NCBI GenBank assembly: GCA_019925095.2
Contig: CM034412.1
Coordinates: 10,516,001-10,580,000 of the forward strand
Length of the DNA: 64,000 nucleotides
Reading direction: 5' to 3'
DNA from: Dendrolimus kikuchii
Taxonomy: Eukaryota; Arthropoda; Insecta; Lepidoptera; Lasiocampidae
In this document: one piece after another, positions 14,240-26,903 of the stretch
How the letters are laid out: each line of letters starts with the position of its first letter
Position numbering within the stretch: the stretch's first letter is position 1
Made by a program: the position numbers and the translations under genes
The notes under the pieces: generated by a model
The model's input: only the letters and a program-made list of their open reading frames with translations
The model's database searches: none
What the model was told of the DNA's origin: nothing

Positions 14240-16460
14240 ATCGGTATATAAAATCAAATATATATTTATTTATAAATACGTCAACATTCTTTCTCCATCT
14301 TTATAAACATTTTTCAACTTTCGAGCGATATTCATTATTGGTTTTATACAAGCCATTTATTTGACTGATGATAAAAGGTTACTAAACTATTTTTATTTTT
14401 ATTTTTATAAGCAGAAACTTTAATTAGTAGAGATCCTTATGTAAATAAATGCATTTATGAGTGCTTTAATACGATTTTACATGGTAGTCAGATTAACAAT
14501 GTTATCATCTTGAAAGAAGAATTAGAAATGACAATCGTCGAGTACAAATATTTGTCTAAAAATCTTCTAAATCCTACAGAAATAGATGGCGCCGCATCTA
14601 TATAACAATGACATGACATTTAGTGAATAAAGTAAAATTTACTATCAAAGCAACATTTTAAAGTATTGGGGTGTTCATTACTAGCATTCTTCTTACTGAC
14701 TCATATAACCTTTACCTAAATTAATCGTGTTAATTGCGAAGTTAATAGGTTCATAAACAAATATTACAGAAAACCATAGAGAGGCAACTAAGAGTGATTA
14801 CTTAATAAATATGATAATTAACCTGCTTAACATGATAGTATTTTAAGTGTCTAATATTTTAGCAGTGAAATTTAAAAAGCTTAACGGTATTCACGCAATA
14901 TAGGAGGGAGACGTCGTTTCGCTTCGGTTGCTATTACAGATAGCACTTCTATGTCATTATTATTATGGCCTAAGTGAATCCTAATAGCTATTATTTGTCA
15001 AAAGCGAAGTGATGGTTCTGTTAGTTTAGAGGTCGTTTATGAATTAATATCCATAAGCGTAGAACGTTCGGGTAACTAGAGAAGCAATAAGAATAAAAGC
15101 GTTTAGCGTCCTGAGTATTTCATTACCAGGAATTTAGAACAAAATTTTATTTCTTTGTTATCTGTAGTAGCTAAAGTTAAGAAGAAATATGTAATTGTAA
15201 CTGTAATTGATACTTCCAAAAGTGTCAGTGGATATAGTAATAATACTACAGTTGACTCTCTGACTGTAGGAGTGGGGTGTTTTAAACTGATTTTATTTCT
15301 AAGTAATAAGATCACCGATTCTTTGATTATCCTGATTATCATTACAAATCCTAGCCTTCTTCTAGGCTTTTCGTATTCTTCTGCATCCTATACTATTAAA
15401 CCATTGGTATGTATCCGATCCCTTGAGATATTAAATTAACATTTCTCGGACCTTTCGGATATTTGTACCCACTGGAAAGAAGGTTATCTAGCTATTTGTT
15501 TGTATGTGGAAGATGATGGAAATCATCGTTAGAAGTAGTACTTGATTTCATTTCTTCAAGTGTCGACCTAACATTACCTTTATATCCCAACTAATAATAA
15601 TGTCTCAATATTTCCGTCAACCTTAGCCAAAACAAGCCTCATGACGCTTTATTTCTAAAAGGGTACAAAATAATAATCCAAAACCAATCAAAACACCTGT
15701 GTGTAATAAATGTAAATACAAAATAATATTACACAATCTATTTTAATCATTGGTAACAAAATAATTTATTATCTAATTTACATTTTAATTTTAAATAAAT
15801 AAATTATTACTTAAATTAATTAAATACCTTACAATTAGAAGAAAATATATTTACAACAGCGCGAGCACTTAATATCAAAATGTTGTTCTATGACTGGAAG
15901 ATAAATTTTATTTTCATTAACACAAGATCATGATTGGAAATCGAAAATAGGATTTCTAAACAGTAGTTAATGTATTAATAAAAGCATTACGCTTTCTAAA
16001 TGCATTGAAATTTAATTTATAGCTAATATGAGGTTAACTATGTTACTGAATTTTAATTTCAAAGTTCTTTTTAACTCACATTTGATTCACTAATTGGATG
16101 AACTGAAAATATTTTTCACTCTAACTTATAATATCACTATAGTCAATTTCAATGAAACAGATCCCCGCTCTCCCTTTCTCGCTCTAGGCTCCATCAGACT
16201 CCAATCAGTGATAAAAATTGATTTTGCAATTAATATAAAAATTTAAATTAAACGGTGTTCAATAAACTAATACATTAATTTTTAGGCGAACTCTTATAGT
16301 AATCTTCCTAGGAAATGACCTTGTATCAAATATCAAAAACTCCTCCAGTCATTAATTCGGTGGAATATTTGTAAGGTCCGATACCATTAATCAGACTAGC
16401 CCCCGAAACTGGAACACTTATTGGATGGCAACATTGATACCGTCGACTTTACGGCATATC
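14240..16460. other. Gene A to gene C interval; AT-rich, possible decayed coding segment
   Basis: Mostly AT-rich DNA without identifiable elements. No convincing 5' exon for Osiris gene A was located, although that exon must lie here or be very short. The one segment that looks protein-like is at 15100-15576 on the minus strand (separate entry). The stretch 15640-16200 shows nothing. Confidence 0.4.
15100..15576 (-). other. Protein-like segment, broken frames, unrecognised
   Basis: Read leftward from 15576, one frame gives NVRSTLEEMKSSTTSNDDFH, hits a single TAG, and continues LDNLLSSGYKYPKGPRNVNL and SQGIGYIPMV to a stop. A second frame then picks up DAEEYEKPRRRLGFVMIIRI and stays open through a hydrophobic region to 15103. 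A strong acceptor (CCTTCTTTCCAG) precedes the GYKYPKG part, so part of this may be a real exon. The opposite strand is also open for 94 codons. Possibilities are exons of Osiris gene A, a decayed Osiris paralogue, or chance. I cannot decide. Confidence 0.25.
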
Positions 16461-19074
16461 TTAATATCCTCCCTTCTGTAAACCCATCACAGCTGCGAAT
16501 AATGCAAAGAAAAACCCTGCTAAGCCCGTGGCTCCTACTAGTAAGACTAATCCTCCAATCATTACAGGCACTAAGGCAAAATACTTCATCTTATAAGCTA
16601 AGAGGAGCGGCAGCATGTATTTCTTCAATTTCTTTGACTTGAGTTTGGGCTTTTTTGATTTTGAGAGTTTTGATTTGCTTACATCTTGCCCAGTTACGTC
16701 TTCTTCTACTTCATATTCACCATCTTCATCCTCTAATTCGTCATCGTCGTCATCATCAAGGATATCTGGAATGTATAAAAATGATATTTTTAATGTTTTT
16801 TTGATAATGTATTTCTTCAGGTGTATCAAAAATTATATCATTAAATCGCCTACATTCATATTTACGACATATGGCTACTTTTTAAAGTAACCATATTTTA
16901 TTGTACTATGGTATGTAATCATTTTTGATTTCTCACACCAATTTTACTATTATTTATAATTACACATATCATAGTATAATAAAAGTTTATAATAGTGTAA
17001 TAACTTTGCGTGCCAGTGAAACAATTTTACGCGTACTAAATACAAATGAGTTTGTGCATAAATCTAATCTGTTGATTATATAGAGATATGTATCATTATC
17101 ACGTAAGAATTCTTTGTTTGAAAGTTAGAGATAATATTTTAGACAATACGGTAAATTAAGAAATTATTTCACTATAATCAGATAATTTTACAGTTGAATG
17201 CTATTTGCTTTAAAAAAAATTAGGTAAACAGACTGAAATTCCACCTGCAGACAAGGGATTGTTATTGCCCATGAAGTTGCTGAAAAAGAAAATGAAAGAA
17301 ATCCTTTCAAGTTTAATGTAATCTCTTTGATTTTTGTTTTTTTTGAGATACGAATGGAATTTATTAAAATCTATGAAATGATGTAAAAATGATTGATGTG
17401 ATGATATTGTATATTTCCTTTCTATATCAGCACAAGTTCAAGTAAACAAAGCGATAAAAAATTTAACAAAGCACGACTAGGATTTGAAAATAAATGTCTT
17501 CTTCAAGCAACTAACCACAAAAGTGTAAAAAGTAGAACTTGTCATATATCGTATTATATCTGAAAAAAATTTAGCGATAATTCTGAAAAATATCGTAGAT
17601 ATTGTAAAGTGTTAAATAGTAGGAAAAATGTCCCTGAGTTCCGAAATAGAGGATTTGATTGCAACGGGGATTTAAGTCTAAAATAATGACAATAATAGTA
17701 ATAATACGTACTTAGTAAGGACCATTCATGCAAGTTAAGCAAGTAAGTCAAAGTACTCATAAGTGAATAAACTAAGCAAATATTGACTTATTAGTTTAAC
17801 CGTCCATAACATGTAATAACTAAGTATTTGAATTTTCTACCCATTGATTTGAAAAATTACTAGTTACCGATAAAATAAGGGTTTGGAGAGAGTCTGGGGC
17901 AACGGTATATAATGATAGTGGTGCAGGTAATGATTTTATTGTTTTTATAAATACAAGTTTTCCTATTGATTGAGTGAAGACAAAAGTAAAACGCTGCTAT
18001 TGTTGGCGATGACGTGTAAATTACATATGCTAATAGTAGTTATGATATGAAAATTATGTTAATAATAATAGGATTAATTAGTTTTTTTACATTACAGTTT
18101 CCGGTTAATAAAAAATATTTATAATTATGTCGTTGAAGTAGATTTATTTTACGAACCATGTGATTTTAATTAAAAAAGGATATAATGTGGATGTTATCTA
18201 ATTTGTCCATCTAAAACCTGATTAAAGGAATACGATTCCTCGTGAGAGGTATTTACCAAAGAATAAGGTCATATTATGTTAATTCCCTTAATCAAAGATA
18301 TAAAACTATAAATATCAAATTGCATGATGATCGATTCATTGTAAAAAACACAATTAAAGAACAAACAAAGATACAAACGAAGACAATTTCACATGTATAT
18401 ATTACATAACTAAGTCTGGAATCTTCTCTAGTTATGTAATTAATTTGTGTTAATATATGCTTATTACATAAGGTAAACATAAACTGATTTGAAAATCACG
18501 CGACAACCGATATCAATAACGCAACGCATGAATTACTCAATTGCGTGATATTTAATAGACGCTTACACGACAATGATCTCCTTGACGCGTCAGGCTCCGA
18601 CGTTTCCGTATCTTCGTCAGTCGTAGGTTCCTCATCTGCATCCATAGACCTTTTTTGGAATTGCTCACTCCTGTATAAAGGTATCGGTTTTGGATGAAAC
18701 TGGCTCTTATCATCTCCACTTTTCTCTTTGGCAATTGGTATATAATTACCAGGGAAAAGTATTTCCGATTTGTACTTTTTCACATTGTCCTGTGAATAGT
18801 AAACATTCTTGTCCAACTGCTGCTGGTCTCTTCTTATTGGTATCGCCCGAGGTCTGAAGTACTGCTTCCTTTGGATCTCTTCGTTTGCCACATCACTGTT
18901 AGGTTGGATCACTATTGATGCACTTGTCACATTGATTACATCAGAACCGTCACTTTTGGTCGCACCTGCATATGTCCACAACTTCGTTAATCTGTCCTCA
19001 TAATCTTCACACGTCACTAGCACTAGGAACACAACAAAAGTCTGACACCTGAGCAACATCTTCATCTTGGTCAT
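16461..19074 (-). CDS. Osiris family protein (gene C), two exons, complete, about 270 aa
   Basis: Exon 1 is 19074-18567 and exon 2 is 16765-16461, separated by an intron of 1801 bp. The donor GTAAGC and acceptor CATTCCAG are both phase 1 and create a Tyr codon across the junction; the total is 271 codons including TAA. Residues 1-22 form a signal peptide (MTKMKMLLRC then FVVFLVLVTC). The middle is hydrophilic, with a KRS and a SRRSLS site. After the junction comes a nearly uninterrupted acidic run (ILDDDDDDELEDED), a Lys/Ser-rich basic patch (KPKLKSKKLKKY), then a long hydrophobic stretch (MLPLLLAYKMKYFALVPVMI and following Gly/Leu/Phe residues), ending in QKGGY. Basic patch plus hydrophobic double segment near the C-terminus is the Osiris pattern. 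It lacks the AYSAYK-type tail seen in gene D. Upstream TATA and Inr elements support this start. Without splicing the first frame would run 23 further codons. Confidence 0.8.
17160..18560. other. Intron of Osiris gene C, no element recognised
   Basis: AT-rich intronic DNA. Minus-strand frames at 17554-17760 and 18292-18480 have no motif and are treated as chance. Nothing repeats elsewhere in the window. Confidence 0.4.
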
Positions 19075-19152
19075 TAGTAATCAATAACAACACTTCACTT
19101 TCAGTTGGTACTTATCTGAACAACCATTTTGTATCAAGCGATCGCGCAAAAC

Positions 19153-19186
19153 TGACTTACTATTGTCAGTTGACGTTATATTTATA
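19153..19186 (-). promoter_or_regulatory. TATA-Inr core promoter of Osiris gene C
   Basis: On the minus strand TATAAATA starts at 19186, and GTCAGTTTT provides an initiator match (TCAGTT) whose A is at 19153, 33 bp downstream. That spacing is canonical. It predicts a 5' UTR of about 78 nt ahead of the ATG at 19074. Confidence 0.65.
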
Positions 19187-19885
19187 CATGTGTAATCATA
19201 AACTTGCGTTTTTCCCGACTGTTCACGGTTGGACGGATTTGTTGGCTTCCTCGGATTTAAATTCTGATATGACGGGAAACAAAATTCACCAAAAAAATTG
19301 CGTGGCGTGCTGCAATACGCGTGGCTTCTTCCGTTAATGGTTCCCTGCGAATGATATCCGACAATCCGATATCAATTTTCTACGATGGCTTGTCGAGTAA
19401 TTTCGCCCTATCATTATTTTGACGTCGAAGCAGCTCTCTGGAACGTATCTTGACTTTAATTCGTGATCTTATTTCAATTTTGAGTACAGTAAAAGTGGTT
19501 GACAACACGTCTGTGTATATTTTGACAAGATTAAATTACACATCTCAATTCGTTTTGTCAAAGCTTTAGCTAGTAGAACACGTCATTTAAATCATGTTGA
19601 TCTGAGTACTGGATACAAGACAGAATTGAAATTTGATTATTAATATGAATAGGACAGACGTGTGCGGCGTGGTAACATAAATTCCAAATCCGTCAGCCCA
19701 CTATCAGTATCGCATTATCCGGTATATAAAGTGATAATATGTTGATTGTGTAATTGAAAATAAAGCAGAGCCTCGGTAGTCCGAACATAATGCCTCTCCA
19801 GAGCTGTAGAGCGTTCAGATTATAATATGAATAGATACTCAATAACAAGGCATTTTTAAATAAAATAAATCGACATTATATTATT

Positions 19886-20012
19886 GAAGTGAAACTTCTT
19901 TAGAAGCGTTGTGATTTGAAACTCGATTTAACGAAAAAGCGACACTAAAAAGAGATAAACACATTATCTATAGGACTAAGCCTACGAGAGAATTAGATAC
20001 GAGTTTTACATT
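19886..20012 (+). repeat. Dispersed repeat family F, copy 2
   Basis: Partner of 3010-3110. A further block shared with 3690-3760 (a TTTCACTTCTA tract and a CACACACACA run followed by T) lies at 20192-20245, so the two loci share two separate segments in the same order. Confidence 0.5.
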
Positions 20013-20249
20013 GTGCAGCACAGATTAAAGAGTCAATAAGAGCGATGACTAAACACAGGTCCAATTTGGACCGAAATAATACTGATTGAAAAATTGAAAG
20101 TGAAACTTAAGAAGATTATTTTGAATTATAATATGTTGATGGATGTAGGCTAAAGGAATTATATGTATATTATATATGTGTATATTCTCAAAAGTTTCAC
20201 TTCTATTGCGTGTAAACTGCACACACACACATTTTTTTTAATTTATAAT

Positions 20250-21432
20250 GCAACTTACACTTTTTAAAAGAATTAAACAATTAAGAAGAAACACGTCCCA
20301 CTGCTAGACTTGGGACTCCAAATTTTCAATGGAAGGGGCTGGGTACTATTCCACCGCATTATTTAATGTCGATATTAGATGGATCAACGAACTTCAATAA
20401 ATTTGATAGAACACAGGCACACTATTGAAAGGACACGAAGGTCTGATGACATTGAATGATTCAAGTTTATATTTACAAGACTCACTTTGGTTGATTCATC
20501 GAAATTGAATGACAGAATTGATCCATCTAATATCAACTTAAGGCTTATAGCAACGCCAAAGTCCTTGATGAATTTTCAGGCGATAGCGGGGCTTTCATAG
20601 AAGCGTTCGTTTTTTAGATGAATAATTCTATTTTAAACAAAATAAATTAGTTATTAAAGAAAAAAAAAACCAAATGATTTATATCTTTTTTATAAAAATG
20701 TAGATTTTTTTTTAATGAATTGATAAAAAATTAAAGAGTAAAATGGTTTCATGGCAATAATTTGGAGGTGATTTGGTGATTTTTTTCTTAACTTAAAATA
20801 ACTATAATATAAAAATATTACAAAAAACCACGTCACGTCTCATATCGTAAATATTATTATTTTTTTAATAAATTCATGGCGATGTTTATTCAGAATTAAT
20901 ATACAGTCTAGTGAATTAAAACTAAATACTTAAAAATAAACTAAATTATAAATAAATTACACTACAAACAGAAACTTAGAAATTAAATACTATTATAAAC
21001 ATATTTACAAGTAAAAGATGTAGTCCAGATCACTGTCGGGGGGAGCGTTCCCAAAATAATGGCCGCATTCCCACGTAAATATTTATATTTGGTAAATTAA
21101 TTACTAAATACCAATGAAAAGTTGTTTCGTTTGCACCCTACTTTCGACCTTTTGCAACAATAGGAGCCTTAAGGCAGCTGTTTACTCCTCAGTTACAACA
21201 ATGTTTTTAATTACAGCACGTGGTAATAACATCCATGTTACCACGTGCTATTATTCAATGAATGACACGTGAACACAAATGACATGTTACTATCTGCTCC
21301 CCTATCAATATGTCCCTGCTGCACTTGGAGTAATGTTACTGTTAGTGACTGTGTCACGCAGATGTAGCCAAGGGTTTAATGCGTTATTTGAAATGCGAAA
21401 CTGTTGACGACGTTAACAATCGACATATAAAG
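20250..21432. other. AT-rich intergenic stretch with one inverted repeat
   Basis: Family-G repeat copy 2 lies at 20395-20560. A 12-bp perfect inverted repeat (AGCACGTGGTAA, 21215-21226 and 21238-21249) with an E-box CACGTG in each arm could form a hairpin. Otherwise no gene or element is recognised. Confidence 0.45.
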
Positions 21433-21717
21433 TCCGTTCGTGTAGGAACGGGAAAGAATACAATTTCCTGCGGCTGGGCGTAAGAGGTGAAAAACAACCC
21501 ACAACCAGGTGGTAGGGCATTTGTCCGACTGAGTGGCTAACACCCCTGGTTTAGAGTATGCCGCCATAACAATTTTTTATTACGTGTTCCGGCATTAGTG
21601 GCCAGGTTCCAGTGTCCCCTTTAGAGAGCGGCAGCACATTGGTAGTACCTTTGGTGTGAATGTTCACAGGCGATGGTAACCACTTTCCATCAGGTAGGAA
21701 CTCATGCAATAAAAAAA
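21433..21717 (+). repeat. Family-A retroposon, copy 3
   Basis: A diverged full-length copy (TCCGTTCGTGTAGGAACGGG start, AATAAAAAAA end). It lacks part of the GGCGGCC block and of the tail block. Confidence 0.65.
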
Positions 21718-22734
21718 GTAAATAAAAGTATATACACTAATCTAGCTGATTACTAACAGTGTTATTTTTTAACGCCATAAACAAGACGCACTTGGCCACA
21801 GACACTACTGACATGTCCAGGTTTACCATGAGCATAATCGCCAGGATTTGAATTCGTGTTGTTGTAATGAAGCGAGTATAATTTACTTAGCTGCTATGAC
21901 TTCTTAAATAATTATCATTATTCAACGATAAACGAGAAGGCATTCATAATTTACGGTTGTAAATATTTTGAATACTGTTGTAGGAAATCCAACCATATAA
22001 ATACTAGTATGTGGTATATTTTACTTTAATTTTCCTTCAACTGAACTAAATGTATAGTGCTGTAATATGTTGATGAGCGATGACAACAAGTCTTGAAACA
22101 ATTTCAACGAACGAACAAGTATACAAATTGATTTAAACCGCTATCCGGGTTGATAAGTAGTTTATATTATATTATTATCGCGGAAATGAGATAGTTGACA
22201 GTAGACATGGCCGCCGCGTTGAAAAACAGCGACGGCGGCTCTGGAGGTTTCAGTTGGCGGTGACGATGTATGTATGAATACGACTCATATAAATCTACTC
22301 CATCTATGGTTACTTCGAAAAGTAGTCACAAACAAGTTTCGATCTCTTTCCGAAAAGTATGAGCTGCAAACCGAAATTAAATAGGTAGAATTCAAAGATT
22401 GGGTACAACTACCTCTATATTTTTCAGGTTATCATCCAAGTCTAGCAGACTATCATCTCTTCTATGTCATGCTATCAATAATTTGATTAACGGTTTTAGA
22501 GAGCTCAGTCATTTTTGGAATTAAGGCTGGTGTACACCGACATTTAACCGATACATTAAATGTCGGTGCATACCAGCAATAGTTCCTTAACGCACATTAC
22601 TCAACGGTTGGGAGCTAGGTAAAAAAAATGTAAACGTAATGAAAAATGCTGACCGCTGTATACTGTGTATATGTATTTTAAAATTTCGAACTTTAATGCA
22701 ATTAAATAAGATCTAAAATACAATGATATATATG
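21718..22734. other. Intergenic stretch; imperfect palindrome at 22527-22576
   Basis: Only one structural signal is seen: GCTGGTGTACACCGACATTTA is followed by its near-complement TAAATGTCGGTGCATACCAGC, giving a hairpin of about 20 bp per arm with a short spacer, typical of a small MITE remnant. No gene is seen. Confidence 0.45.
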
Positions 22735-22812
22735 ATCTTCAATGACCTGCGATGGTCTTCAATGGTCCTCGATGGTCTTCAGTGGTCCTCGATGGTCTTT
22801 TATGGTCTTCGA
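22735..22812. repeat. Short tandem repeat, GATGGTCTTC/GATGGTCCTC units
   Basis: Six or so imperfect 11-13 bp units built on ATGGTCYTCRATGGTC. The 62-codon plus-strand frame over it is a by-product of the repeat. Confidence 0.6.
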
Positions 22813-22889
22813 AACTTCCTTCCAGCCAGGTGACCCAAAAACACCTCATTACTTTTATATACCTAAATTGCCTATACATTTAGTGAGTA

Positions 22890-23095
22890 CTAGCGGTCCC
22901 GGCAGACGTTGTCCTGCCCTGAAGAAATAAAAATCTACGACCCGATTCTAGTACCTCCTACCGGTTCCAAACCATTCGGGGACTCACTCAAACACACAAA
23001 ATATTTCGTCAAAATCGGTAAAGTCGTTCTCAAGTTATACGCCTACATATATTTCTACGATTCATATATATATATATATATATATAGATTATGAA
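22890..23095 (+). repeat. Family-P repeat, copy 4
   Basis: ACTAGCGGTCCCGGCAGACG start, TCGTCAAAATCGGTAAAGTC body, and a (TA)12-like tail closed by AGATTA. This short-tailed copy is the reference for the expanded tail at 12687-12788. Confidence 0.65.
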
Positions 23096-24045
23096 ATTTG
23101 GAATATCTCAAAAGAGCGTTGAAATATTTTTGATATAGAAATACCTTCCTTATTTATTTATGTCACGCAGTCGGTTAATTAGCTCGTGGAAACAAACCTT
23201 TCCTCCAATGAGTGCGTTTCGCACGCATGGATTTCAATTTATTATTTCATCACAAATTTTCATGCTGCATGCCCGTGTAAAATATGATTTCTATTTATTC
23301 CGTGACTACGACTTGGAAAAACAAATAACATGAAAGTTATCCGTGCAGGACTGTAATACTGGCACTAGCCTTTGTCCGCATATTCACCTGCGTATATTGA
23401 TTTATTTTCTAAAATCTTTAATGTTTTGAGTAATTACGGATTGCCAATACTAATTTTTCATTCCTATTCCATCCACTTTGAGATTGTTCTTTGAGATAAA
23501 ATACAGCCTATGTCATTCTCCAGGATACATCTATATACAAACGCCTGTTTCTCATGGGCGTAGACAAAGACTGTCCCCTTGAGACGATCCTGACAAACAA
23601 CTTTCGCTTCGTCTACTTTCATTAGTCTATCCATCAACCATAAAATTCGCTGATGTTCTCGAAACTATCGAGTTATCACAAACCACAGCACAGCTAAGTC
23701 ACAACACGTGCAATGCTGGATCACGGATCCCACACAGCTTAGTTGGTTCGAATAATTGTTTTGTAGACTGTAGGTTATGTTTAAGGGAATGAGAGGTATG
23801 CCAAATCCTGCACAAATACCAATGGGGGTAATAAGCACCATTAACCTCGGAATCCACCTCCAATGGGGCAGATAAACAGCTCCTGAGAGTGCACGGCACA
23901 CTAACAAGTTCTCGAATGGCACTTAGGTCTTCAAATTATGGCACACCCACACCAAAGAGCAAGCACGGCTTGTATATAAAGTTTAACGAGATATTGAAGA
24001 ATAGGATGTGAAATGTTCACTTGGTCTTAGCACGAAGAAAACGGA

Positions 24046-24080
24046 ACGTCCGAACTGACTTCGCGTGCGTTGGAGACTGT
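24046..24080 (-). promoter_or_regulatory. Inr-DPE core promoter, owner unknown
   Basis: On the minus strand ACAGTC gives an initiator with A(+1) at 24078, and GGACGT occupies exactly +28 to +33 (24051-24046), a full match to the downstream promoter element at the required spacing. There is no TATA at -30. The transcript would run left through 23.9 kb, where an 85-codon frame (23922-23665) has no recognised motif. TATA-less Inr-DPE promoters are common in insect LTR and non-LTR retroelements, so a solo LTR is my leading guess, unproven. Confidence 0.45.
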
Positions 24081-24564
24081 CTTCACCACCACGCAATGGC
24101 GGCGAAATCGAAAGCCAGCGGCACTTATAAAACTACCCACATCAGTATAAATTGTGAGGATCCAACACAACACAAGGAGTAATCCGTACAAGCATAAAGC
24201 AATGTTATCAATGGACAGTTCTCACAATAACACCAATAATAATTCTTTAGAATCGACTAGCTTATGTCCGAGATGACAGTTTGGATCGTTACAGGTTTCC
24301 TCGTCTTCTACAAAATTCAGTGTCTATAGTAATACACGATATTAGTTTTACCAGATATTTACCTGAAGAGTATCTCTACCATGTTCAATGGTCACCCCCT
24401 CTCAAATATCACTAAAGCCTGATTAGCGTTGCTGAGTTAAGTAGTTAACTTGCGAATATGGAGAGTTAAGTCCTTAGCATGGTTTGGACAGAAATTTTCC
24501 TGTTAAATAACAAGTTATCAATCCCGTCTTAACGATTATATAAGGATTTAATTACTCAAGTGGC

Positions 24565-24838
24565 GCAAATATGAAACCCTTATTGAAAGTTATATGTTTG
24601 TGCCGTTTGCTGTTGAGACGCTTAGAGTGTGGAGTCCTGAGGCCATGAGCTTATACAAAAAGCTTTTAAAACGCTTAATCGACTCTTCTAATGAACAGTG
24701 GGCTGGTTTCTACCTCGGAAAACGGATCAGTATGGCGTTCCAGCGAGGTTAAGTAGCCACCACCCTCTTGAAAACCTTACACATTAACTTCGAAGATCTA
24801 GGCCCAGTAATCTACTTATACTGATTTAAGGAATCCCG
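24565..24838 (+). pseudogene. Retroelement ORF C-terminus fragment (family D), copy 1
   Basis: Across frame breaks this reads YMFVPFAVETL, then PEAMSLYKKLLKRLIDSS, then FYLGKRISMAFQRG, the end of a non-LTR retroelement protein. The best copy is at 56110-56440; other pieces are at 32560-32645, 46960-47067 and 47110-47270. Confidence 0.55.
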
Positions 24839-25340
24839 TAAGACAGGAATTCATGAACTATTTTGGGCAAGAGACCCCCTTTTCATATATATACTCATAT
24901 ACCTTTTCATATATACCTCAGACCCCCATAGCTAAATTAATACTTACTAATTTAAAAACTTTGCGGTTGGTTAACTTGACATCATCTTCTCATCAAAATT
25001 TAACAAAATAAATAAACAAAACATCAGTAAATATCAAGTGTAACTATTAATTACAAATTACAATCAATACTTCAGTAGGTAATTATTTTACACCAATAAT
25101 ACTTCCTACTAAAATATTATTCATTCAAGTTGAATACACGTAAGAAAACTTATACAGTATCTTGAAAGTTTCAAATAAGAACTTTTGTTAATTAATAGGG
25201 GTCGATTTTTAGATCTCGTCGACCCCCAAAATCATTTTTACTTATGTCGACCCCTGAGAAACCGATTTCGACCTTGGGAATCCCTGTGTTAAGACAATGA
25301 ATAAGGCTTATAATCATAGGTAGAACACAATATACCTAAG

Positions 25341-26566
25341 TGAATCAAAAAGTTCTTAGAATCAATATTTAAAAAATGGAAACAAAAATATTTAATTTGT
25401 CTACATAATCTCCCTCCAATGCTATGATGCATTTAGAATAATGCGTTTCTAATTTCCTTGTTCCTCGAAAAACTCTTCTACCGTAGCCATAACCGCATCA
25501 TTATAGTGAAATTTAGTTTCACGAGATTCCTCTTTTAATTTTGGGAATAAGTGAAAATCACTTGGGCTAAGTCCGGAAATTATGGTGGGCGGTCAAGGAG
25601 ACTGAAGCCAGCACAGCGGATTGCGTTGAGCGCAACTTCTGATCGATGAGCGTTATCGTGAAGAAACAACACGTCCAACGACAGTTTTCCACGACGTTTT
25701 TCTTTAATCGCTTCACGCACTTTCGGAATTAAGTTTACATAATAGGGTCCAGTAATCGACTGGCCTTTTGGCATGAAGTCAATAAAAAGGATTCATTCAC
25801 TAACCCAAAACACTGAGGCTATAACTTTCCTAGCGGTAGGAGCAACTCGAAATGTCTTAATGGATGGAGAGGATGGTTGTTTTCAAGACATGCTAAATCT
25901 TTTAGTTTCAGGATCGAAATGGTAGTCCCACTTTTCATACATAGTTTCAAGACGATGGCAAAAATTATCCGAATCACACTGGAATATTTCGAGGTTATAC
26001 CTAAAAATTTCCAAACGTCGCTTTTTGTTTTGGTCGGTTAACATTCGTGGCCAGCCATCTTGCCGACACTTTTTTGGACCCCAGTGAATCAATTGAAATG
26101 TATTGAACGCTACCAAGAGATATCTTTAGGATCTCAGCTATATAGTTTAAAGTTATTCTTCCGTCTTCCAAAACCAGATTCTCAACCTTTTCGTCCGTAA
26201 TGGAGGTTGAAGGTCGTCCAGAACGCGGGTCATCTTTACATCTTGATCTACCTCTTTTAAATTCAGCCACCCAGTACGCAACGTAGAATAGGGTACAGCA
26301 TCATCCCCTAATATTTGCTGAATGTCCGAAAAAATTTCTTTCGTAGACATTTTTTGCAAGCTGAGATAATTTATCAGGTAACTCACTTTTATCCATAACT
26401 TTGCGTTTTGTTCAACGAGTTTCTAAAAACTAAAAATTATCTATTATGTGCGAACGAACTGACAAAAACAAGTGACAGTTGGCATAAATAATGTGTGATT
26501 GAATATCAAAATTTTCCAAAAAGGTTTTATATATGTATATGCACTTTTAAGAACTTTTTAATTCAT
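25341..26566 (-). mobile_element. Mariner-type DNA transposon relic
   Basis: Inverted terminal repeats match: TGAATCAAAAAGTTCTTAGA at 25341-25360, and TGAATTAAAAAGTTCTTAAA read from 26565 on the other strand. The interval of about 1.2 kb is close to the usual 1.3 kb of mariners. Inside, on the minus strand, lies a frameshifted transposase. TA dinucleotides lie near both ends, but the exact termini are uncertain. Confidence 0.75.
25490..26395 (-). pseudogene. Mariner transposase, frameshifted and missing a catalytic residue
   Basis: Order of remains, N to C: a helix-turn-helix-like part (TLRTGWLNLKE; DDPRSGRPSTSITDEKVENL, the mariner linker signature), then KVSARWLATNV, PRMLTDQNKKRRLEI, a YHFDPETKR block, LHDNAHRSEVA (second catalytic Asp retained) and a broken LDRPP. 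In intact mariners the first catalytic Asp lies in a G-D-E-x-W block; here that block reads MYEKW, so the Asp is gone. Fragments fall in at least three frames. The transposase would bind the inverted repeats and cut and paste the element at TA sites, but this copy cannot. Confidence 0.75.
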
Positions 26567-26903
26567 CCCCGTTAGTTACATTTTCTTCATTGTACTTATT
26601 TATAAAGATTTATTTGCAAGGTAACTAATTAATTAATTAAAGCAAATGTAAATTCGCTTTTACATACGTTTAGTCATGAAAAACAAACAAACAAAACTTA
26701 CGCAATTAATGTATTCAAGTATGGATTGGCCTAATTCTTATAAACAGTCCTTCGGTTTGAGTGCCGTTTAGTGGCAATTCCATTTGCGACCTGAAATTGG
26801 TCTCTTGCGGTAGGAAAATGGACTGATTTTTATGAATTAACCACTTTTGAAAATTAATAACATGATTTTACCATACCACCTATTGCTTCGCAATATATAG
26901 ACA

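Noticed and set aside
18292..18480. 62-codon minus frame with a hydrophobic stretch between the gene C exons
   Set aside because: It starts after the exon 1 donor, lies in the intron, and has no support beyond length.
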